Assembly: GCA_034331105.1 (NCBI GenBank)
Contig: JAXQGB010000013.1
Location: forward strand, 1-55,664
DNA length: 55,664 bases
Source: Caenicola sp034331105
GTDB lineage: Bacteria; Synergistota; Synergistia; Synergistales; Synergistaceae
Direction of reading: 5' to 3'
This document shows, in pieces, positions 41,457-50,032 of this stretch. A model generated the notes under the pieces. That model worked only from the letters and a program-made list of their open reading frames with translations, was not told the DNA's origin and did no database searches. A program made the translations under genes and the position numbers. Numbering within the stretch: the first letter of the stretch is position 1; each line of letters opens with the position of its first letter.

Positions 41457-42785
41457 TCAGAATTTGCTCTTTTTCGTGACCCACCACGGTGCCATGGCTG
41501 TATCCTTGTGCCCTTTGGCTGTAACCTCCCATATCGTCGCAAAAAGGCTGTTGATCCTTGCAGCAAAAGAAAAAAGCGGCATCAGGAGCAGGAAGCACAG
41601 CCTTGAAAGGTCTTCTTTCGGCCTTTCTGAAAGGCATGCCACAAAGACCAGGTACATTATTATGAGCAGCAGCATGTAAAAGAGATATACAATAAAGAGC
41701 ATCGTAGCTGAGTATTCTATCGGAAATTTTACAAAGAGCCATATCATATATACAAAAATAACAAAAGGCATGACTATCTGTGAAAAAAGCCCGTTAAACA
41801 ATATCATGAGGAAATTGGGCCATCCAAGAAGCTGGGGCTTGAAAGAAGGTCTGTGCTTGCGAAAGTAGAGAAATGAAAGATCCCCGTCCCATCTCAGGCG
41901 CTGTTTAAAAAACCCCCTGAATGTATCCGGTGCTTCTGTGTGCCCGATCGCTTCCGGATCGAAAATTATCCTGAACTTTTTTTTGTACCTGCCAAAGTAA
42001 TTTTTGATCCTCAATGTCATATCAAGATCTTCGGCTGTCCCTGCATCCCAGCCTCCTACAAGCTCCAGAACGCTTTTTCTGAATACTCCGAAAGCTCCTG
42101 AAATGTTGTTTACCAGGTTGAAAGAACTCAATCCTGTTTTTGAGGACTGGATAGAAACAAAATATTCTATAGCCTGAAGCGTAGCTGCCAGTGAAACTTC
42201 TGAATTTTTTACTCTCAAACAACCTGACACAGCACTGACTCCCGGATCTTCAAAATGCCTGGTCGCCCTTTCTACCATGTTGTTGTCAAATGAAGTATCC
42301 CCGTCCAGCGCCATTATTATCTCTCCGGATGCAAAATTGAGGCCTGTGTTCAGGCTTGAGACACGTCCGCCCCTCTGCCACTTTGGAACCACAACAAGTT
42401 TTCTGTTTTCAAAATCTGACACATAGTGGTACATCTGCATTGCAGCGTCGTACGTCTTCACGTTTTTTGCCGCGCCGTCTATCATTGCAAGTATTTCTAT
42501 CTTTCCCGGGTATATCTGCTCAGCAAGGGACTTTATCGTCTGCTGGATATCTCTTCCTTCGCTGTAACAGGTAATTATGCATGAAACGGGAGGGAAATAC
42601 GGCCTGCGCTCCCCTTCGTACCTTCTCATGACAGAGTATTTGATCACGCCCATCATAACAAGCAGTGAAAGTGGAAGTTCAAAGAAGAGCACAAAAGGCA
42701 TGAACTTCAGCAAAAAAGGCCATGTCCCGTCTTCCAACAGAGGGTAAATATGCTCGGCTATGAAAGCTAAAATGTATGTTTCCAC
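41457..42785 (-). CDS. Membrane glycosyltransferase family 2 (processive polysaccharide synthase type)
   Basis: 442 aa, GTG start with SD GAGG (spacing 8). One N-terminal TM (about 25-48), GT-A catalytic domain with SCIITCYSEG (about 66), ALDGDTS (DxD region, about 158), TAEDLDM (catalytic Asp, about 250) and QRLRWDGD (QxxRW, about 295), then TMs at about 320-350 and 358-395. QxxRW with C-terminal TMs marks processive synthases that polymerise and extrude a chain (cellulose, hyaluronan, poly-N-acetylglucosamine types). Last gene of the four-gene exopolysaccharide operon. Sugar donor unknown. Confidence 0.92.
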   Translation of the reverse strand: METYILAFIAEHIYPLLEDGTWPFLLKFMPFVLFFELPLSLLVMMGVIKYSVMRRYEGERRPYFPPVSCIITCYSEGRDIQQTIKSLAEQIYPGKIEILAMIDGAAKNVKTYDAAMQMYHYVSDFENRKLVVVPKWQRGGRVSSLNTGLNFASGEIIMALDGDTSFDNNMVERATRHFEDPGVSAVSGCLRVKNSEVSLAATLQAIEYFVSIQSSKTGLSSFNLVNNISGAFGVFRKSVLELVGGWDAGTAEDLDMTLRIKNYFGRYKKKFRIIFDPEAIGHTEAPDTFRGFFKQRLRWDGDLSFLYFRKHRPSFKPQLLGWPNFLMILFNGLFSQIVMPFVIFVYMIWLFVKFPIEYSATMLFIVYLFYMLLLIIMYLVFVACLSERPKEDLSRLCFLLLMPLFSFAARINSLFATIWEVTAKGHKDTAMAPWWVTKKSKF

Positions 42786-42804
42786 AATGCAGGCCTCTTG
42801 ATGA

Positions 42805-44286
42805 TCATAGAGCTTCTGAAAATGCTTCCAGATGTTCCTTTACTGATAGCCCTTCTTCTGACTCGGGGATCTCAAAACATTTTGCCTTTATCCGTATCCT
42901 ATACTCTGTTTTGCCTTCAATAATATCGTTGAGAGCCTCTATGCGCTGCGATATGATCTCTGATTTGTTCAATGGTGTCTTCGGAAGAAGCACCCAGAAG
43001 GTATCCGGGGCCGAGCTGGTCGTCATGTCGGTTGTCCTTACCATAGCCCTTATGCGGGATACGAGTTCATTGATCAGCTTTTGATAGGATTCATCTCCTA
43101 ACGAATACTGAACTTCATAGAGGTTCGACAATCTGATCCCCATAAGAGAAAAAACTTCATCAGGATAGCGTTTTCTGTATTCACGCAGCCACTCGGTCAT
43201 AGTGCAGAAATAATTGAATATAAGGTTGTTCTGTCCGTCAAAGAGCTTGATCTCCATCTGCATGCTGCCGGTCCGTACTGCGGAAATTCCTTTTTCTGTA
43301 AGTTTATAGCTGTAGATATTTTTAACGATAAGGTCGCCGGGGACTGTCCTTGTGTTGCAGAAGAAACAGTCGGCCTTCACATCGGGTTCAATAAACTTCG
43401 AGCCGCAGTCATTGCATTCATGTGATTCCAGCGGGTGATCATAATCGCTTCCCAGATGTCTTAAAACGCTTCCGCATTTGGGGCATACAAATGACATGTT
43501 CTTTTTGAAATCTGTATCGGGAGCTACGTGTCCGCAGACAAAGCAATGGATCATTGTTTTTTTCTGGAAATCTATGCTTCCGCAGTTCGGGCAGACATCC
43601 AGGTAATTAAGATGCCCTGTTTTGCACTTAGGGCACTTTCTTATCCTGTCTACCATAGAACTTCGTGTTATGTAACCATTTTCCTCAAGGAAATCCGTTA
43701 TTTTCAGTGCCATTACCATTTCCTTATCGAATCTGAAGGCCCTTAGCCTTTCAAGACCGAGCAGGTCTTCAGCCTTGAGCAATTTTGATGATTCACTGGA
43801 ACTGTCGACAAGAAGTGCTGCTTCCGGATACGAGTATACCCATGGCGAGAAGGGAGAACAGATAGGTGAGAGCATATATTGTTCCCCTCTCACGTACATA
43901 TAGGTAAGCAGTCTTAAATAATGATTATCGACCAGATCCTCAGGTTTTGTTCTGCTGCCTCTTTTGAGTATAGAAGAAGCTTCATCCAGCCTCTCTTTAA
44001 CATTTAAAATAACTCCGTCTACAAGCATGTCAAGCTGCTGCATCGTCCTGGATAAATAGACCGGTGCGTAGCAAAATTCGACTGACCTTCGCAGATCTAC
44101 AAGTTCATTCAAGGCTCTGAGGCCTTCCGAACTGGAGGAGTCTTTCATTCCGTCAATAATTACGATGCCGGGCAAAGGCTTCCTCTCAATAAGTTCAGCC
44201 GCCGAGGGGACGTCAATGACCTTCTGATCGGAATTATGTAACGGAGCAGCCCCAAGAAGGATCCTATATATGTTGTATTCTTTCAT
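42805..44286 (-). CDS. Zinc-ribbon regulator with receiver-like N-terminus and degenerate GGDEF domain
   Basis: 493 aa, SD AGGAGG; GTG 44289 is an equally placed start. Residues ~1-110 look like a receiver-fold domain without the phospho-acceptor pattern (GIVIIDGMKDSSSSEGL). Residues ~215-312 hold three CxxC...CxxC zinc ribbons (CPKC/CPNC, CFVC/CPKC, CNDC/CFFC), reminiscent of TackOD1-type proteins. Residues ~375-470 follow the GGDEF fold; the signature position reads APDTF, so no cyclase activity is expected, but RTTD sits exactly five residues before it, the position of the c-di-GMP I-site RxxD. Likely a c-di-GMP receptor controlling the neighbouring synthase, by analogy with PelD. 19 bp before the synthase gene. 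Confidence 0.85.
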   Translation of the reverse strand: MKEYNIYRILLGAAPLHNSDQKVIDVPSAAELIERKPLPGIVIIDGMKDSSSSEGLRALNELVDLRRSVEFCYAPVYLSRTMQQLDMLVDGVILNVKERLDEASSILKRGSRTKPEDLVDNHYLRLLTYMYVRGEQYMLSPICSPFSPWVYSYPEAALLVDSSSESSKLLKAEDLLGLERLRAFRFDKEMVMALKITDFLEENGYITRSSMVDRIRKCPKCKTGHLNYLDVCPNCGSIDFQKKTMIHCFVCGHVAPDTDFKKNMSFVCPKCGSVLRHLGSDYDHPLESHECNDCGSKFIEPDVKADCFFCNTRTVPGDLIVKNIYSYKLTEKGISAVRTGSMQMEIKLFDGQNNLIFNYFCTMTEWLREYRKRYPDEVFSLMGIRLSNLYEVQYSLGDESYQKLINELVSRIRAMVRTTDMTTSSAPDTFWVLLPKTPLNKSEIISQRIEALNDIIEGKTEYRIRIKAKCFEIPESEEGLSVKEHLEAFSEAL

Positions 44287-44299
44287 CACTTCATTCCTC

Positions 44300-45346
44300 C
44301 TAGAAAAAGGATCTTAGTCCCCACTTGACCCTTACGGGCAGCCCCTCAACAAGCTCCTCTTTTAAAAGCGGTTCTTTCGGAGTCAAGTAGACTTTCACGC
44401 TGCGGGGAGGTGTAGATATACTGCTGGTCAAACCTCCGGGAGTATTTTGTGATACTGTCGGCATCTCTTCCAGTATGGCTTTTATCGTCCTTGATTTGCC
44501 GGGCAGCAAAACTTTTACTTCTGAACCGAGTTTGATCTTTTTGAAATTTTCAGGCTCAACAAAGACTACGATGCTTGCTGATCCGGGGTCGGCTATCCAC
44601 ATGATCTCATCGCCGGCATCCACCGACTGCCCCGGAAATACTTCTATTGTCTGGACCCTTCCTGCCTGTCTGACAAGGAGATCAAAAGAGGACTCTCCAA
44701 GCTCTTCAAGATATTTTATGCTCATATCAAAGTAATCGACCCTTGCTCTCATTGTCTTTTCCGGCGTATCATCGACCCTCACTGACAGGAGAGCCTCGCG
44801 GTCAGACATCGCAGTGCTGAGGCGTGATTCCGCAGCGTTGACTTCTGCCCTTGTAGCGGCTCCCTGTACCATCAGCTTCCTCATTGTTTCTGCTTCTTTC
44901 CTGAAAAAAGCAATGTTTTGGTCTACGAGCTTCAAAGAGCGCTGAGGAGTTTTGGGCATCGTCTGAAGTCCTGCCTTTATTGAATCCCTTTCCGCCTTCA
45001 TCAAAGCTATCTGGTTAAGTATCTCGATCGACGGCTGTCTGACAAGCTTAGCTGCAGCTGTTCCGGGCGATACATCAGACCCTTTTTTGACAAGGATCTC
45101 TTTTACGTATGCCTTCTCAGGTGCTCTCAAAGCAAAACTGTTCATCGCGATCACACCAGGCGATGAACTGAAAAACCATCCTATTAAAACATACCACAGG
45201 AGTATAACGAACGGAGCAAAGACAATAGTCATGATGAGCCACCAGAGAAGCTTTGATACTCTCCTTTGCCCGGGGGCATATGGGATCTTCAGCCCCGACC
45301 TTATTTCAGGATCATTGTTTTTTGTCTGAGAAAAAGAAACCCTCAT
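44300..45346 (-). CDS. HlyD/Alg44-like periplasmic adaptor (membrane fusion protein)
   Basis: 348 aa from ATG 45346 (SD GGGGGG), overlapping the upstream TolC-fusion gene by 4 bp (ATGA); the frame open to 45373 is not needed. One N-terminal TM (about 32-57), split lipoyl/barrel-sandwich halves (RAPEKAYVKEILVKKGSDVSPG and GRVQTIEVFPGQSVDAGDEI), a helical hairpin between them (about 100-200, charged, coiled-coil-like), and a C-terminal beta-barrel (SIVVFVEPENFKKIKLGSEVKV). Connects an inner-membrane synthase or transporter to an outer-membrane channel. Confidence 0.88.
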   Translation of the reverse strand: MRVSFSQTKNNDPEIRSGLKIPYAPGQRRVSKLLWWLIMTIVFAPFVILLWYVLIGWFFSSSPGVIAMNSFALRAPEKAYVKEILVKKGSDVSPGTAAAKLVRQPSIEILNQIALMKAERDSIKAGLQTMPKTPQRSLKLVDQNIAFFRKEAETMRKLMVQGAATRAEVNAAESRLSTAMSDREALLSVRVDDTPEKTMRARVDYFDMSIKYLEELGESSFDLLVRQAGRVQTIEVFPGQSVDAGDEIMWIADPGSASIVVFVEPENFKKIKLGSEVKVLLPGKSRTIKAILEEMPTVSQNTPGGLTSSISTPPRSVKVYLTPKEPLLKEELVEGLPVRVKWGLRSFF

Positions 45347-47637
45347 CGAACCATCCCCCCATGATCTTCCCAAGATTGGATGACTATACCCTTAAAATTC
45401 TTACTTTTTTTAAGTTCCCTGCTAATAAGCTCCATGCTCTCAGAATAACTGCAAAAACCTGAGGAACTATAGCTTTCTGCAGGGCTCAGAACCCTTTCCA
45501 CGCTTTGGGCAAGTCTGAATTTCAGTCCCGGATTACGATCCATTATCTCTGTCATGCGCTTAGATACTGCTTCCCTCTTAGTCGAATACAACATGACGGA
45601 TATGTATTCAAGCTCAAGACCGGGGAAAACTTTTTTGAAAACTGTCCCCAGGTCTCCCTCCAGGTACCTGGGGTGGATCGAGAAAGACAGACTCTTGTCA
45701 TCAGCCATTTTTACAGCCCTTAAAGTATCTGCCAGCAACATAAACAGTTCTTCCCTTTTTCCTTCGGCACCCGGGAGAGAATCAGGCTCAATATCAAGAT
45801 GTATACCTTTAAACCTGTATTTTTTCATTTTTCCGATTATGTCGATAAGATCCTTTCTCTGATCGGGATAGAGCCACGTAGGATCTCCGAGGAGAATGTC
45901 AGCCCTTATCCCCATATTTTCTGCTTCCAAAAGAAGATACTCCAGTTCTATCCTGTTCTTATAGCTGTCAAAACTTTTGATCTGCCCGCCTGTAAAAGAC
46001 ATCAAAAAATGATCAAAGCCTTTGTCCCTTAGGTCCCTGAGGGAGGCTGTTCTGGTTTTGGATGACAGGAACGGGGCTGCGTCCCAGACATATACTGATT
46101 TAGGGAGAAAAAGACCGGTATTGCTTTTTTTAAGGGTATCTGATGTTCTCTCTTCAGGTGTTGATCTCGCTGCAGGAATGGCTTTGGAATTACCCCCGGA
46201 AGCCGCCTGATAGTCCGCCGGAACTACCCTCTCACTTCCTCCCGGAACAGTGACATCTGAGACAAGCCAGTCAGGATGCAGCATCCTTTTCCTGAGCGGG
46301 TTGTCAGCAATGGGACTCATTCGTTCCGAAGGTTCAGAAGAGAGGCCGTTTGGGTAGGCATAACTCAACAGATCTGCACCTGTCTGCATGAATATCATCT
46401 CCGAATCTATCAAGTCAGTGGCACCCAGATAATACTGATATCTGCTTTCCTGCAGCTGCTCGAATGTATCACCCGATATCGATGATCTTCTTATTATCTT
46501 CTCTCTTACTGATTCCGTCAGAGCGGCCAGGCGAGTTTCTTCAGCTTTGATATTGGCCGCAGCGTAAGCAGCAAGTGATGTTGCTTCCTCAGCCTCTCCC
46601 TGTGCTCTTATCCTCGTGAAAAGCTCATCCCTCTGGGCTCTTTTAAATTCTTCCTCCGCAGCGATCCTTGCCTTGTCTTCTTTCGAAAAAGCTGTCCCCA
46701 AAGGCTCACTTATCGTCACTGAGGCATATACCCCGCTCCCTATCTCTCCGGGAAAGTCTTTTGCAGCAGTCGCTCCTATCGTAAATGATGCTTCTTTGCT
46801 GATATTCCTTTTTTCAAGCATCAGCTCTTCATATTTTTTCAGTGTTTCCCTTTTCATTGCTATCTCGGGATGATTGTCTAAGTCAGACCTCAGTCCGTTG
46901 ATCGCAGGAAGGGTGGGTATCTCCATTTTTTCGGGCATCTCCCATATCCTGCCGGTAGCGAGCCTTATTATCTGCAGCGCCTGTGTCTTTTTGAGGGAGG
47001 ACATAGCAATATCTCTCCTGACTGAATCAAATGCCATCATAGACTCCAGCCTGTAAGAAGGCAGCAGAAGACCTTGTTTTTCCCTTTGAGAAAGTATCCT
47101 TGATACCTCTTTTTCAGTTGAGAGAAACTTTTCAGATATTGCAGTTTTTTCACACTCAGACCATAAAGTCACATAAGCTTTTCTCAACGCCGTAAGATTG
47201 TGCAGTTTCAGCATCCGGGGGCGATAATCAGACTCTATGGAACGTATCTCTGACTCAATTGCGGCCACCTTTTGCCTGCTCCAGGTGCCAAAGAGCGGAA
47301 AAACAATACCGGCCCCCACCCCAAGCTTACTGTAAGATGTCGACTCTTCACTCGTTTCAAAAAGCGGTTCATCACTGTATCCAAAAGTTGCATTGAAGAA
47401 ATACCTCGCTCCTATTCTTTGGCGCTCAAGCTCCTGAAGCTGAGAATCACGGCCCATGGCAGCAAGAGCGGTAAGGACTTCCGGTCCGTCCCCTATCATT
47501 GACTCAGCAATGTGAAGAGGGGGCATCGGCTCTGCAAAAGCTTTACAGGATCCTGAAATGATCAGCATTTGAGCACAGAGAAAAAGTAGTATCAAAAATC
47601 TGAGACGACAGCTCTGTTTTGCAATTCTTAAAAACAT
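45343..47637 (-). CDS. Outer-membrane TolC-like channel fused to a GH18-like glycosidase domain
   Basis: 764 aa from ATG 47637 (AGGAGG upstream, spacing 12). Signal peptide ending KAFA/EP. Residues ~40-440 are helical with TolC/OEP features (LGVGAGIVFPLFGTWSRQKVAAIESEIRS; EATSLAAYAAANIKAEETRLAALTESV), including the two repeat halves. A Pro/Ser-rich linker (~440-505) leads to a TIM-barrel-like domain (~510-764) with YVWDAAPFL, FDHFLMSFTGGQIKSFD, FKGIHLDIEPDSL (about 607-619, DxE as in GH18) and YISVMLYS. The GH18 consensus DGxDxDxE is only partly kept (KGIHLDIE). First gene of the exopolysaccharide operon: export channel plus polymer-processing hydrolase in one chain. Confidence 0.85.
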   Translation of the reverse strand: MFLRIAKQSCRLRFLILLFLCAQMLIISGSCKAFAEPMPPLHIAESMIGDGPEVLTALAAMGRDSQLQELERQRIGARYFFNATFGYSDEPLFETSEESTSYSKLGVGAGIVFPLFGTWSRQKVAAIESEIRSIESDYRPRMLKLHNLTALRKAYVTLWSECEKTAISEKFLSTEKEVSRILSQREKQGLLLPSYRLESMMAFDSVRRDIAMSSLKKTQALQIIRLATGRIWEMPEKMEIPTLPAINGLRSDLDNHPEIAMKRETLKKYEELMLEKRNISKEASFTIGATAAKDFPGEIGSGVYASVTISEPLGTAFSKEDKARIAAEEEFKRAQRDELFTRIRAQGEAEEATSLAAYAAANIKAEETRLAALTESVREKIIRRSSISGDTFEQLQESRYQYYLGATDLIDSEMIFMQTGADLLSYAYPNGLSSEPSERMSPIADNPLRKRMLHPDWLVSDVTVPGGSERVVPADYQAASGGNSKAIPAARSTPEERTSDTLKKSNTGLFLPKSVYVWDAAPFLSSKTRTASLRDLRDKGFDHFLMSFTGGQIKSFDSYKNRIELEYLLLEAENMGIRADILLGDPTWLYPDQRKDLIDIIGKMKKYRFKGIHLDIEPDSLPGAEGKREELFMLLADTLRAVKMADDKSLSFSIHPRYLEGDLGTVFKKVFPGLELEYISVMLYSTKREAVSKRMTEIMDRNPGLKFRLAQSVERVLSPAESYSSSGFCSYSESMELISRELKKSKNFKGIVIQSWEDHGGMVR

Positions 47638-47905
47638 GCCTATCTGCACCCTCCTTAAAAATTAAGATATTTTTATAATTTTATAAATTTACATTAGCTC
47701 GAAGAATCATTTTAAATCATAATTCTTGCAAATGCACTAGTTATATTTTTTTGATGTACATTTTTCTGTATTTCTCAAATTTTGACAGCGTCATAATTAC
47801 AACTATTTTCAAAGAAAACAATTTATACATCAAGACAAAAAAGACTCTTTCGGTAATTAAAGCACAAAAACGATGATATTACTAATGTTTCTTATTTACA
47901 ACAAT

Positions 47906-47942
47906 AAAAGAGAGACCCTCAAAAAATGAGGGTCTCTCTTTT
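47906..47942. terminator. Bidirectional terminator downstream of tctA
   Basis: AAAAGAGAGACCCTC/GAGGGTCTCTCTTTT with loop AAAAAAT. On the minus strand it ends the tct operon. The rest of 47638-47981 is very AT-rich and must hold the promoter of the exopolysaccharide operon; I cannot pick a single -35/-10 pair, and see no gene. Confidence 0.9.
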
Positions 47943-47981
47943 GATGTGCTTAATTAAGTTCCTTCTGCAGACCTTCTGACT

Positions 47982-49481
47982 TTACTTTTTGGGCAGCAGC
48001 TGTTTCCTTACTCCCTGCCAGAGAGAAAATACGGTAAGCGCGATGATGATCAACGAGAGCGGGCTGGTAAACATATTTTTGATGAGCATCGGGACGCTTC
48101 CGTGAACGAGAGAAAATGCTCTTGCAAGTTCCCCTTCTGCCATGCTGCCTAACACTAACCCTAATACCATTGGTTCCCTGGGCACGTCAAACTCTTTCAT
48201 AAGATACCCGATCAACCCTATCACAAGCATCAATCCAACTTCGACGATCGACATGTTTATTGCGTAAGAACCGATCACTGCAAGGCCAAGTACTAGGGGA
48301 CCAAGGACCGAAGCAGGAGTTTCAATAAGCTTTACGCCGTAACGAGCTATAAACAGCCCTACCGGTATAAAAGCAAGATTTGAAACAAAGAGGCTCATTA
48401 TAAAACTGTAGACGATCGCTGAATTCTCTATAAAAAGAGTGGGACCGGGCTTTAAACCATGGACCATAAGACCGCCGAGCAAAACAGCAGAGACCGCGTT
48501 ACCGGGTATACCCAGAGTCAATGCAGGCACAAGGGAACCTCCAACGACTGCGTTGTTTGAAGCCTCCGAGGCAATGATCCCTTCGGGTGATCCTGTACCG
48601 AAAACTTCGGGAGTTTTCGAACTTCTCTTTGCATCATCATAAGCCACGAAGCTGGCAATGCTGCTGCCTGCACCGGGAACTATCCCAACAATGATACCTA
48701 TTATTGTGGCCCTCAGGCTTAACATTTTATATTTAAAAAGTTCCATCATCTGAGAAAAAACTCCATCGCCAACAGTATTTACCTGCTTTGGAGAGTCATC
48801 GGAACCGCTTAATGACGATATCACTTCAGGTATTGAGTAAAGACCTATCAGTGCTATTACGATCGGAAGGCCGCTGTATAGTTCTGCCATACCCGCAGTA
48901 AACCTTACATCTCCGGTGAGGGGATGCATGCCTATAATGCTGAGGAAAAGCCCGATCACTCCTGCCCAAAGGCCTTTAAGCATGTTCCTTTCGGAAAGAG
49001 AAGCAATGACGCTTACACCAAAAAGGGCCAGCAGGAAGTACTCTTGTGCGCCAAATTTTAATGCAAACTCTGCAAGCGGAGGTGCAAGGAAGAGCAATGC
49101 GAAAATACTGACAAAACCTCCAAACGCAGAGGCAGATGTGGCAAGAGCAATGGCCCTGCCTGATTCACCCTTCTGGGTCATCGGGTAGCCGTCAAGAAGC
49201 GTACAGCAGTTTGCCGGGGTGCCGGGAATGTTTATCAGTATTGCGCTGATAGCTCCGGAATATGTTGATGAACAGTATATTGCTCCAAGAAGAGCCAATC
49301 CCATCTCCGGGCTCATGCCAAATGTGACGGGGACAAGCAATGCAACTCCCATAGTGCTTGTGAGTCCCGGGAGAGCTCCAATGACCACGCCAAAAACTGT
49401 ACCCGCAAAGATCAAAAGCAATATCATTGGGTCAGCCAGCGAAAAAATCCCCTGCGTTATACCTGAGAATATATTTTCCAT
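47982..49481 (-). CDS. tctA: Tripartite tricarboxylate transporter, large membrane subunit TctA
   Basis: 499 aa, SD GGAGGT. About 11-12 hydrophobic segments with the family signatures GALPGLTSTMGVALLVPVTFG (about 37-57), YCSSTYSGAISAILINIPGTP (about 68-88) and GIVPGAGSSIASFVAYDDAKR (about 262-282). Provides the transport channel for a carboxylate taken up by Na+/H+ symport. Operon tctC-tctB-tctA on the minus strand. Confidence 0.94.
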   Translation of the reverse strand: MENIFSGITQGIFSLADPMILLLIFAGTVFGVVIGALPGLTSTMGVALLVPVTFGMSPEMGLALLGAIYCSSTYSGAISAILINIPGTPANCCTLLDGYPMTQKGESGRAIALATSASAFGGFVSIFALLFLAPPLAEFALKFGAQEYFLLALFGVSVIASLSERNMLKGLWAGVIGLFLSIIGMHPLTGDVRFTAGMAELYSGLPIVIALIGLYSIPEVISSLSGSDDSPKQVNTVGDGVFSQMMELFKYKMLSLRATIIGIIVGIVPGAGSSIASFVAYDDAKRSSKTPEVFGTGSPEGIIASEASNNAVVGGSLVPALTLGIPGNAVSAVLLGGLMVHGLKPGPTLFIENSAIVYSFIMSLFVSNLAFIPVGLFIARYGVKLIETPASVLGPLVLGLAVIGSYAINMSIVEVGLMLVIGLIGYLMKEFDVPREPMVLGLVLGSMAEGELARAFSLVHGSVPMLIKNMFTSPLSLIIIALTVFSLWQGVRKQLLPKK

Positions 49482-49498
49482 TTTTAGTACCTCCAGAG

Positions 49499-49957
49499 CT
49501 AGAACAAAAGGCCTTCAGGAAGCCTGAGTCCCAGAAAACTAACGAACAGCGCATAAACTACCAGCAAAAATCCGGCAGTTGCAATGGTTTTTGCAAAAAG
49601 GCCCTGTTTGCCGAAAACTGACATGGTACCAACGAGGAAAATTATGCTGCTGACAAAATACCCTATATACATGATCCCCACTACGTAAGCTATAGTCAGC
49701 GAGAAGACAATAGCAGGGACTTTCAGCTTGGACATTATGCTGCCGGAGCTTTCTTCTGTGTTGATATTTTCCTTTGCCACTCTTCTTGAACGAAGTGCCT
49801 TTACAAGTATCAACACAGAAAAAAAGAGCATAAGGCCGCACAGAAACCTGGGGAACTCAGATGACTCCGCCGGATAGGTGAAACTGGTTATTAGGAGGAG
49901 CAATGAAATTACAGTGATCGATACTGCAAAGAACAATTCTTTAGATGTTTTTTTCAT
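49499..49957 (-). CDS. tctB: Tripartite tricarboxylate transporter, small membrane subunit TctB
   Basis: 152 aa from ATG 49957; TTG 49966 and GTG 49972 are alternatives because the SD-like GGGGTGA lies at 49974-49968. Four hydrophobic segments, the first SKELFFAVSITVISLLLLITSF, and the usual TctB length. Low sequence conservation is normal; the call rests on topology and position between tctC and tctA. Confidence 0.88.
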   Translation of the reverse strand: MKKTSKELFFAVSITVISLLLLITSFTYPAESSEFPRFLCGLMLFFSVLILVKALRSRRVAKENINTEESSGSIMSKLKVPAIVFSLTIAYVVGIMYIGYFVSSIIFLVGTMSVFGKQGLFAKTIATAGFLLVVYALFVSFLGLRLPEGLLF

Positions 49958-49982
49958 AGAGATCAAATTCACCCCTGTATTG

Positions 49983-50008
49983 GATCCTCCGCTAAAAAGC
50001 GGAGGATC
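49983..50008 (-). other. Intercistronic hairpin between tctC and tctB
   Basis: GATCCTCCGC-TAAAAA-GCGGAGGATC: perfect 10-bp stem, no T-run on the minus strand. Probably protects the 3' end of tctC mRNA or lowers read-through, giving more binding protein than membrane subunits. Confidence 0.75.
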
Positions 50009-50032
50009 ACATTATTTGTACTGACTGATCAA

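Noticed and set aside
44300..47637. Type I protein secretion or multidrug efflux operon
   Set aside because: An adaptor and a TolC-like channel are present, but there is no ABC exporter or RND/MFS pump; the inner-membrane partner in the operon is a processive glycosyltransferase.
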